From NCBI GenBank assembly GCA_036417435.1, contig CM070910.1, forward strand, positions 69,162,784 through 69,226,783: DNA of 64,000 nucleotides, read 5' to 3'. Shown here one piece after another: positions 55,437 to 64,000 of the stretch. Each line of letters starts with the position of its first letter. Position 1 is the stretch's first letter. Both the position numbers and the translations under genes were made by a program. Source of the DNA: Inia geoffrensis (taxonomy: Eukaryota; Chordata; Mammalia; Artiodactyla; Iniidae). The notes under the pieces were generated by a model, which was given only the letters and a program-made list of their open reading frames with translations, was not told where the DNA came from and searched no databases.

Positions 55437-55858
55437 ACTTTGCTAAGACGGCCATTAACAAAGTATCAGCAGAAATTTATCGCTTCGTAGTTCTAAAGCC
55501 TAGGCATCTGAAATCAGTTCATTCTGAGGCTGTAAGGGAGAACCTGGTCCATGCCTCTCTGCTAGCTTCTCGAGTTTGCTGGCCATCTTCGTTGTTCATG
55601 GGCTTCTGCTGCCTTACCCTGATTTCCGCCTTCACCTTCACATGGCACTCTCCCTGTGTATGTGTCCAAATTTCCCCGCTTCATAAGGGAACCAACATAT
55701 TGGATTAGGGACCCATCCTACTGTAGTATGACCTCTTCCTAACTTAACTAATTACAATTGCACTGACCTTATTTCCAAATAGGGTCACATTCTAAAGTAC
55801 TGGGGAGTAGGGCTTTAACATATAAAATTTTGAAGGAACACAATTCAACATATAACAA
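55437..55858 (-). repeat. MaLR/MLT-type LTR-like repeat, antisense
   Basis: Antisense order of the same broad class as 8110-8560: 'tactttgctaagacggccat', 'gaaatttatcgcttcgtagt', 'ttctgaggctgtaagggaga', 'cttccgccttcaccttcaca'-like sequence, 'gaccttatttccaaataggg' and 'gtcacattctaaagtactgg'. The family is not determined. Confidence 0.6.
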
Positions 55859-56394
55859 GAGATTAGATGGTGCTCATCCCAGGAAAGGCTGTTCTCCCAG
55901 CATCTTGGGATGGCATATGAGAAACCCACAGGGAAGAGAGCTGTGGTTCTGATGTCTCAGGAAGAGAAGGGCTAGGAGATCCCTAGCAAACACTATCAAC
56001 TAACCACCCAATCCTTGTGGCCTGGGAAAGGGACAGACTATAAAGGAGGGGAGGAAAGGTCTTCAGAATCAGACCCCTTCCTTCCTAAGAACTCTTCTGG
56101 CAGGTCATGGGAGACCAACACCAAGAAGCTCTCAGGCATAAACACACCACCAGACTTGAGGAAGCCCAGGATTGGGAAGGCACTGTGGAAGCTGGCACAA
56201 TGAAGCCCCAAGGTGTTTGAGTGAGGTGACAAGGCACTGAGATTAAAGTCCTAATTCTTTACATCCAAATACTTGTTATGCATAAAACAAAGAATGTTTA
56301 GAAAGAAGATAATTTGACCAAAAATGTCTCTCTGCCTTAATTTATGGAAGAAGAAACCAAGACTCAGAGGGGAAATCTGTGCTATAATGTAGAA
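55859..56394. other. No gene recognised
   Basis: No repeat or exon recognised. Confidence 0.4.
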
Positions 56395-56605
56395 CACCAG
56401 GCAAAGAAGCAGAACTCTGTGAAGTCCCTATTTTGACACTAACTAATCAACCTTAGGCAAACTACGTCAACTCACTGAGCCTCACTGTTCTTATCTTAAA
56501 CTATGATACATCCTTCAGAGAATGGCTCGGTTGATTAAAGGCGATAATGGATGTGAAGTACCGCTCGACTCTAAGAGATGGTTCAACAAATCCCAAAGTA
56601 CACTG
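56395..56605 (+). repeat. MIR SINE
   Basis: 'caaccttaggcaaactacgt', 'caactcactgagcctcactg', 'ttcttatcttaaactatgat', 'tgattaaaggcgataatgga' and 'tgtgaagtaccgctcgactc' keep MIR order. Confidence 0.7.
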
Positions 56606-56629
56606 ATCAAATCCTATTCCTATTTGAAT

Positions 56630-56695
56630 CTATACTATCCAGCACACAGTAGACGTTCAGCAATGTCTGTTGATAAATGAATTAATTCCATGCAG
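56630..56695 (+). repeat. L2 3' terminus
   Basis: 'agcacacagtagacgttcag' and 'caatgtctgttgataaatga' match the sense L2 end. Confidence 0.65.
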
Positions 56696-57719
56696 CCCTT
56701 AAAAGGGAAAAACCCCAGAACACAACATCCAGATCTTAACCTGAATTCTAACTTCCTGAGGCCTTGAAAATAAGACTTCCCACAGAGGTCCTTATCCAAC
56801 AAGGCAACCCCAGAATCATAGGGACAATAGATTTCCTAAAGGCAGTTATTTCCTCAGTTATCCAAAAGAAACTCTCTTTCTAGGGTTGCTGCTTGTGTTC
56901 TGAGCAGGCTATTGGAAAGACCACATCCCCTGGCAATACACAGTGGGGTTCTTTGGACTCAGAGAAATCTCCCCTGGGTAAGGACTACACATCTGATACA
57001 CTCCTCAAGGGGTGAGCGAGTGAACCCAGAAAGCAAATCCATAACAGCCAGCATAAACCTCCAGCAGTTATGATTCTGGAGTCTGGTGGCCATAGGAGAG
57101 ACCTTTGGGCAATTATTGTGGCTGAGTATTATTACTGTATATTGCAAGTTCTGACCTGCGGCAGAACTTTCTCTGTCTGGTGACTCACTCTTTTTCTTAG
57201 TACCAACTACATTGTTTCTTGTAGACTGATCAAAATGCTCACATAAAATCTCTTACTTTAGTACTTAGCCAATGATTAGAGGCTAGGAAAAGGAAAGTTA
57301 ATTTTGATGCAAACAACAGAAACTGACCAAGTTGTAAGATTTACTGAAAAATCCAAATCGTATATTGCAAGGGGACATTTTTCAGGGAAATTATCCTTTA
57401 AAATATAGATGGTGCTCACCACTGTGAATCTGTGGCTTCAGTCTTTAGGGTGATTAGACGACAATGCTTTACCCTAACAAGTGATGTTTAGGAGATCATT
57501 AGATCCTGGAGGGATGTACTTTACAGCATTTAAATAAACCTAAGTTACTGAACCCTAAAGAGCATAATTGATCATCATTTTATATTTGATCAAAATGGTT
57601 TGTAATTATTCCCGCTGGGAGATTTATCCATTTGCATCTTGCAGTCAGTTTTGGAATTTTATCCCTTTGATCTTGCCATAATATCATGATTAATTGATTG
57701 ATTCAAGGGTTCAGGAGTC
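56696..57719. other. Single-copy DNA, no gene recognised
   Basis: No repeat assigned. The 57560-57715 part is AT-rich but not repeat-like and might be conserved noncoding sequence (see findings). Confidence 0.4.
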
Positions 57720-57860
57720 AATAAACCCAGCATTTGTTATTATTTATTATTTAACTGCCCCCAGTGTGCTGGCTGGAATTCAGACGCTGAAGAAAATACA
57801 GTCCAGCTCTCACAGCTTCTTAAAGAATTGATTACGCAGAAGAAAAATAGAAGAAAAGAA
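57720..57860 (-). repeat. Possible L2 3' end, antisense
   Basis: 'cagcatttgttattatttat', 'ccccagtgtgctggctggaa' and 'gacgctgaagaaaatacagt' weakly follow inverted L2. Confidence 0.4.
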
Positions 57861-58805
57861 AACCCCTCTTTTGTTCAATCATGTGAATATTAATGGGAGA
57901 GAGATAACAAAGAAAATGCATGCTATACTTATATTGGTCATGATTTAAACATGTTCTGAATATCTGCATTGTTGCTTACTTTTAAATTAATTTTTTGAGA
58001 CATATATATACATATATAGATCCATATTTGTATGGATATATAAATATATATAAATAAAGCTCCCAGTTTAGTTATTCCTCACATTGTAGAAATGGTTCTA
58101 CTTGGGCATTATTCAAGAAAGACACGGACTTAGAAAAAATAAGCAATAAAACTGCCTTCAGTTCAGAAAAGTAAAAAACATGTAATTGTTATCCTGATGA
58201 CCTGTGTGCTTTTCTTAGATTAGGACTAAGCCTTCCTCACCTGAATAAACACTCCTTCACATGATGGATTTAGCAGTGGCAAAGAATGAGTCACTGATCC
58301 CAAGAAACTCTAACTTCAGATGCCTAGATTTGCTGTCAAAGCCCTGGGCAAGCAAGAATATAACCAAATTGGCCAAATGGGAGGTAGCACAGTGATTAAA
58401 TATGTTACCAAATTTGTGCTGTAATTCTCAAATCATGCTTTTTAAGATAATCATTCAAACATGCACCCTAAAAGAAGAAGGGATTTGCTTTGTATGTAAT
58501 GACATGCATCGGTATTATAGCCTCATCCAATGATTAGCACAATGTCAGGATGATTTGGTGACTATTTTACATTTTACAAGGGATTAAATAAAGACATACA
58601 GAGCTCAGTGAATTTTTCCCAAGGATGCTAAAATAAAGTTAGTATTAACACTAAGATATTGCAATCCTAATTCATAATTTCCAGAGAACTGTCTCTTCCT
58701 AGGCCACATTTCTACCCATAAACTGTCCAATTATATAGAGATCTCGTTACACAAATATGCTACTCTCACTTGAAGCTCCAGGAGAGAGGTTTGCAGCATC
58801 TAAAA
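57861..58805. other. AT-rich single-copy DNA
   Basis: No gene was recognised. A small TA-rich palindromic stretch lies near 58000-58060, where 'atccata' and 'tatggat' face each other across a 'tttg' loop (about 58020-58038). Confidence 0.4.
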
Positions 58806-59075
58806 ATGGAATTCATCACCAAAAGCCCAATAAAAACTCAAAGGTATAAGGATGCTACTGAGCTAAGACTGACGGTATGTCCTAAATGCACCAGCTGTGT
58901 AAAATATGAAACCATTGGGCATGCTGACGTCCCGAAGGAACTCGATGAGAAGCACGTGCAATGCCACATGTCCTATATGACAGGCAAGCCAACAATGGTT
59001 GACCAGATGTTCTTTTCCTTCTCATTTGCATGGTTAAGACATATGGTAACTGGGAAGAATGAAGTCATCTCTTAA
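58806..59075 (+). CDS. Orphan short ORF, 89 codons, function unknown
   Basis: The ATG at 58806 opens 89 codons ending TAA at 59073. The frame is open upstream to about 58770. The product has two cysteine pairs (CPKCTSC) and further cysteine and histidine residues (HVQCHMSYMTG), then a hydrophobic FFSFSFAWL segment. A canonical AATAAA lies 22 bp after the stop (59097-59102). I do not recognise the protein. There is no A tail, no Kozak-quality start and no visible splice acceptor decision, so a chance ORF or an old retrocopy is as likely as a gene. Confidence 0.15.
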   Translation: MEFITKSPIKTQRYKDATELRLTVCPKCTSCVKYETIGHADVPKELDEKHVQCHMSYMTGKPTMVDQMFFSFSFAWLRHMVTGKNEVIS

Positions 59076-59102
59076 GCAGTGATATGAATGGCTTGAAATA
59101 AA

Positions 59103-60763
59103 ACTGTTTTAAATCATAGGCCGCACACCTGCCATGGATTAATGTTGCTGAACCTCTGAAAATAAACATGTTAACTATAACCTAAACACCTTATGTCATA
59201 TGGCGTTTTTTATGCCTTACTGCACATTTACAATCCGTTAAATAAAGCACAGCTCTTCGGAGGGTTTGAGATTGCATAGTTTTATCTGGAGAAAGGTTTG
59301 GTTTCCTTACACATGTTAAACTTGGGAGTATTTCAACACTTGCAATAGCAATATTTGGATGTCAGAAGATCTAGATTTCAGCACCCAGAGATAATTTGGT
59401 ATATAAAACATCTGGTGTGTTTATAAGAGAGTATCAGATTTAAATCAGTGGTTTCCATATTCCTTTTAGTTTAAATACGCCTTTTGGTAGCAAGTGCAGT
59501 TTCTGGTTTACGTTCTTTTCTTTTCAATGGCTAAAGTAAAACTAACATATATTTTTAAAGGTTGCCTTAAGTAAAATAATATCAAAGAAGAAAGTCAATT
59601 TGCTTGCCATCTTGGGGACATGGGTGGCCAGACAATACAGCTCCAGCTTATTACAGCTGATTCTCATACTCGGGATATTAAAATCTTGGTAGTGACTTAT
59701 GGAGCACAAATGAAACCAAAGCCCTGAAATTCAGTCATGCTGAGAATTCCCAAGGAGTATGTAGAATTGGGACTTTGTCTTCTTAAATTTGGAGGTGATA
59801 GGAAAAAGCCATCTACTCTTTCCTCTTGTAATGTAATTGATTTCCAGACAAGGAAAACTTGCCCCACCTATGGTTTCTATGCTTATATTTTGGCAGATCT
59901 CCTGAAATTCTGGTTATGTCAACACTCCCTGTTTACCTTGATGCTATCCTACAAACATGATATGTTAAAAGAGTATACTTGCTATAAAATATATTATTAT
60001 TGATTTTTATGAAGCATTCTTTGGTGTAAGTCATCACACAGCAGTATTTTGAAGCCAGTATATGAATCACACTAAAGAAGGAGAATAAGGTTTGAAGTTT
60101 TAGCCTCATGTAAAAATGGAGCTTCTGAGTTGAAAGCATCCCTCTGGACCAATGAGGATAAGATTTTAGAAGGGTGGACAAGAGGTATGGCTCAGCAAAA
60201 TCTAGGGAAAACATTCAACAGCTACTGTAACACAAACCATGAAGGGGGAAGGCTTAACTGTACCAGACGTATCACAATTGAACACTGTTAGGCCAATATC
60301 TGTGGTATCAGTGTCAAATACTGAGTATGTAATCTCTATTATTTTCAAGTTGGTGCTTATGAATACTGACAACACAGGCAGAATCCTTTGGCCAAATCAA
60401 TCCTGAAAAGGGACAGCTAAATAGACCAGGAAGAATGACTAGCCCTTCCACTTCACGTGTTTATTGGCATTATTTCTTCAGGTCTAGGCATGGCTATGTC
60501 TATGGACCAGAGGGCAACACCAATACCACAACCTTGCCAGGTGGCTCCTGGAAAATTGTGACTCTGGTATGACTTTGACCCAGTGCTCACCATCACCGTC
60601 TCAATGCTTTGCTCTCCACTTTCAGCATCTCCCCAAAACAATGCTCAGTGCTTTCCCCACCCCCATCCCTGCCACGACAGCACCGACACGCTATTCTCCA
60701 GGTGGAATAGCTAGCGCAGCCAAGCCATGAACCACACCGTGTCATGCTGGAGATTTCTTGTAG
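59103..60763. other. No gene recognised
   Basis: About 1.7 kb of single-copy DNA. The open frames at 59737-60003 and 59933-60214 show no recognisable content. Confidence 0.4.
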
Positions 60764-60940
60764 CCGTGCTTTATCAAGTTGAGGAAGTTCCCCTCTACTC
60801 AATTCGCTGAGAGATTCTTTAATCATGGTGGGTATCAGATTTTGTCAAACACTTTTTCCTATCGGTGAATATGATTTTTCTTCTTTGGCTTGTTGATGTG
60901 GTGGATGACTTTGATTTTTGGGTGTTGAATCAGCTGTTAT
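60764..60940 (-). mobile_element. L1 ORF2 fragment, antisense
   Basis: 'gctttatcaagttgaggaag', 'ttcccctctactcaattcgc', 'cagattttgtcaaacacttt', 'tttttcttctttggcttgtt' and 'gatgtggtggatgactttga' are the reverse complement of the L1 ORF2 reverse-transcriptase region. Only about 0.18 kb survives, without a 3' end, so it was cut out of a larger copy or sits in a rearranged element. Confidence 0.8.
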
Positions 60941-62554
60941 TTGCTTTTTAAAACACAAACAGGGAAACAAAATTCTATTCAATGAGTACAACAAATAATA
61001 AAAGCCACCTCAACATCTTCTGACATAAGAGATAAAGATGAGAAACACTGATTAATATTGTTATTTTTCAATATGGAGAGGGCATGAAACCATCTGGATT
61101 TACAAAAACATAAAGTAATATTACTAGGCATTGTTATAAAGAATACTTTAATTCTCACCTAAAGTTTGGAAGCGGTGGGATTCCTTAAATTCTCTCTCTA
61201 AATAGAGCCCTACTTTCCAAGGCTAGAATATCAAGAGAATAAAATTTTTATTTTGGAAAAACCACAGAAAATGTTTTTTTAATTTTCAGCAGGAAAAGGC
61301 CTACTTGATGGAAATACGTCACCAACTTGTAATTGACAACATTACTTCTAGGGCTTTTAAATCTTGTTGCATTTCGCACCTGGAAGCCGTAAACAGTGTC
61401 CTCTTGTGGTGCTTTTGCTCTATGGGACAGATAACGCAGAGCTCATATCTGGGTTTGTTCACAGGATTCATGTCCTCTCTGCTGAACTAACTTATAATGA
61501 AATATTAATAGCAGCATCCAGAGGTGTTACCTTTCCAAGGAACATTGGCATTTTTGCTTCCTTATACCTAAAAGTTAACCTCCAAGACAGGTTTTCAGGA
61601 ACTCGACAGAAAACCTATAGATCAGGTCAGTAGGGCTGCAGAGTATTTGGTGTCCCTTTTCAATCACACCCTGTAGCTGACTGCCTAGTTCAACTATATA
61701 TAAGGCTTTTCAGAGTCTTCAGGTAGCTATTTAAAAAACTTTTATCCTGAGGTTTTAGCTGCAATCAGCGGGAGGGTTAAGCTGTAGGGGGCTTAAATCA
61801 CCATAGTAGAACCAGGACTCTAAACAACTCATCTCACAGACAAGCAAACTAAGGCCCAGAGAAATGGAAAATGATGACAGCAATTTCTTACATTTGTTAT
61901 AGACCTTGATGGTTGACAAATCACTTCCTCCTATTACGCATTTCAATCTCACAGTAATCCATTGCGAAGCTCCAGCCTTCTGATGCCGTTGATTCTAGCG
62001 AGTTGCAATTTATGTTATAAAATTACGGCTGTGTTTAACATTTCATTTTTATTTCTCTCTGTTTTCCTTGATCTATACAAGTAATATAACCCAACAGACA
62101 ATGTAGGAGGACATGGATTTACAGTGCTGGGGCATAAATTTGCAATTAAATAGAAACAATTTTAAGAGAGGGCTCAAACTGGGACCAAGGAACACTAGAG
62201 ACATCTTATACCTTCCTCGAGGTATTCAAGGATGATGGAGAGGATGAAAGAAAAAGCCATGGTAAGGTGAGCTTTGCCGAAGTGAGAGAAGGAATTTGGA
62301 TCAAAACAAGTAGAATGTTATTAGATGAACACCCCTATGCATATGCTGGTGCACATCAACACCGGGAAGGCCAGGATATCTGAGAAAAAGGGGCCCTTTG
62401 CCATTTGTAAAAAGAGGTTCTCTGTTTCTTAGTTTTACTCCCAATGGTTTTAATTTTCATCCCACTTTTGTTTTTTCCAGGGCATTCCCACGTACCCAAT
62501 CTCATTTCAGTCACACAGCAACACGGACTTGACAAAACGGGCACTCGCTTTGCT
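60941..62554. other. Mostly single-copy DNA, no gene recognised
   Basis: A faint MIR-like antisense pattern occurs at about 61820-61985 ('cagacaagcaaactaaggcc'). Open frames at 61305-61490 and 61364-61633 overlap in different frames and show no domain. Confidence 0.4.
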
Positions 62555-62690
62555 GTTTACAGGTTTTTATAGCTGCCTATACAGGTGAGAAACTGAAGCC
62601 CAGAGGGTCCGAGAGTTTTACTCAACGTCACACAGTTAGGCTCGAAGTGAGCAGGAACTAGGACTCTAACAGAACATAAGTCAGAGGAGG
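62555..62690 (-). repeat. MIR SINE, antisense
   Basis: 'tacaggtgagaaactgaagc', 'ccagagggtccgagagtttt' and 'ctcaacgtcacacagttagg' are the inverted MIR core. Fairly clear. Confidence 0.75.
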
Positions 62691-63059
62691 TCTCCAAAAT
62701 GCAGTAGAGCAGACTAAACACGGCAGGTTGATACTACCTATGACTGTATCCTAAGTTCCAGCAAACGACAGTAAAGGCATTTAAAAGATTTTAGACCAAA
62801 AGAACAAATGACCAGTCGAAGAGATGTCAACAGGTGAGAAATTTCAACGCATGTTTAAAAAACGGTCAGAGGATGGACGTGTGGCTTTGGCTCAGCAGAG
62901 AGGAAGAAAGCACAGCTTAGCTTCCACCGAGGGGAATACCGAAAAGAAGTGAGATCACCTGATACCCAGAACTACAGACGTGTGTGACGTGGGGCCCAAG
63001 GTATAGGAGGCAGAGGGCATGTCGGGGATGAAAACAAGACATTGGGCCAAATCTATACA
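62691..63059. other. No gene recognised
   Basis: 'cagaggatggacgtgtggct' and neighbouring text gave no recognisable repeat or exon. Confidence 0.35.
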
Positions 63060-63259
63060 CAGCCTGATTGGAATCCTGTATCACCCCCGCCCGCCATACT
63101 GCAAGTCATAATACTCTAAGCCCTGATGATTGATTTAAGCAAAATTCGTGATACTGCCATGGGGGGCAGGTGGAATAGGAACTGGGGATGTGTACACAAC
63201 AGTAAGCTCTCATTTACTATGACAACAAATTAAGGGACGATGTCCAAAACTATGAAATC
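63060..63259 (+). mobile_element. Old L1 (L1M-type) 3' region, left part
   Basis: 'gatactgccatggggggcag' and 'gggatgtgtacacaacagta' lead into 'aaatcaaaactgtgtgatat', where a younger L1 has inserted. The text resumes at 63691 as an old L1 3' UTR. The assignment of this left part is weak. Confidence 0.4.
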
Positions 63260-63279
63260 AAAACTGTGTGATATAAATA

Positions 63280-63690
63280 GCCAAAACATGGAAACCACCT
63301 AATGTCCATCGACAGAGGAACAGATAAAGAAGATGTGGTACATATATACAATGGAATATTATTCAGCCATAAAGAAGAATGAAAGAATGCCATTTGCAGC
63401 AACACAGATGCAACGAGAGATGATCATACTAGGTGAAGTAAGCTAGAAAGAGCTGGGTGTTTGGGAGGGTTGGCAGATGCAAACTATTACATTTAGAATG
63501 GATAAACAACAAGGCCATAGCACAGGGAACTATAGTCAATATCCTGATGGTGATAAATATGGTGATAAACTACAATGGAAAAGAATATAAAAAAATAATG
63601 TCTATATGTGTGTAACTGAGTCACTTTCCTGTACATCAGAGATTGACACAACATTGTAAGTCAACTATACTTCAATTAAAAAAAAAAAAA
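63280..63690 (+). mobile_element. L1 3' end (0.4 kb) nested in an older L1
   Basis: C-terminal ORF2 ('caatggaatattattcagcc', 'ggtgaagtaagctagaaaga') and 3' UTR ('agcacagggaactatagtca', 'gtaactgagtcactttcctg', 'aagtcaactatacttcaatt') end in an A13 tail. The target copies aaaactgtgtgatataaa (63260-63277) and aaaactgggtgatacaaa (about 63687-63704) flank it. Confidence 0.95.
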
Positions 63691-63893
63691 CTGGGTGATA
63701 CAAACATATTACTTAGAAACATGATGATAAATACCAGAAGAAACAGTTGGATTTGACAATGGTCACCTCTGGGGTTAGGATCTGGAATTGAATGGGATAG
63801 AGCAGGTGACTAATTTTTCATTTTAAGGCCTCATACACATATTACTTTACTTGAAATATTGATTTTTTAAATAATTTTCAAAAATAAAAGTAG
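63691..63893 (+). mobile_element. Old L1 (L1M-type) 3' UTR, right part
   Basis: 'gacaatggtcacctctgggg', 'actaatttttcattttaagg', 'catattactttacttgaaat' and 'ttttcaaaaataaaagtaga' match the 3' terminus of an old L1. AATAAA near 63883 is the element's own signal. Confidence 0.6.
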
Positions 63894-64000
63894 ACTTAGT
63901 CCTCTCTCTCTCAGGAAGAAAAAGGTGAGTTCCCAGCTATGTCCTCCTCAGAGGGGCTGTCTAGTGAACTAGTTGGTTGAGGGGCTGAGGAGTCTCCTGG

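Overview
This window is nuclear DNA of a placental mammal, very probably a cetacean (most likely a toothed whale). The best evidence is three copies of the tRNA-derived CHR-type SINE (minus strand 39836-40052; plus strand 40308-40515 and 43382-43592), plus an older relative at 15361-15503. This family is known from whales and hippopotamuses. Ruminant-type BovB or Bov-tA elements were not seen. The LINE-1 (L1) copies match cetartiodactyl L1 in 5' UTR, ORF and 3' end structure. All assignments come from reading the sequence, without a database search.

I found no convincing protein-coding exon, tRNA, rRNA, CRISPR array or bacterial-style operon. Almost all open frames are short, lack codon structure, or lie inside retrotransposons. 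The window reads as intergenic or deep intronic DNA built from layers of mobile elements.

Layout. 1-9 kb: three 3' ends of L1 on the minus strand (two in tandem sharing one target site), L2 and MIR fossils, a MaLR-type LTR-like repeat, and G-rich tracts. 9-19 kb: mostly single-copy DNA with a possible conserved block near 10.0-10.3 kb, an L1 inside an L2, a CHR-like SINE and old L1 pieces. 19-31 kb: L1 3' ends, MIRs, two unrelated solo retroviral LTRs (26841-27355 plus; 28270-28730 minus), hAT MITEs and CA repeats. 31-38 kb: microsatellites, a foldback structure, then a very AT-rich ancient L1 on the minus strand (about 33.4-38.1 kb) carrying an unclassified 0.67 kb insert. 38-42 kb: a small minisatellite, two CHR SINEs in opposite orientation, an L1 3' end and a MER5A-like element. 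42.2-52.7 kb: a 10.4 kb composite of two L1s in the same orientation. 52.7-64 kb: MIR, a long L2, another MaLR-like repeat, an orphan short ORF, and a young L1 nested in an older one.

The most informative structure is the 42.2-52.7 kb composite. An upstream L1 loses its 3' part where a nearly full-length second L1 begins, yet near-identical 13-bp target-site copies flank the whole block. Insertion of one L1 into another followed by recombination between their 3' halves would explain this. Neither L1 looks active: both have frameshifts and stops, and the upstream copy has FADN instead of FADD at the reverse-transcriptase active site.
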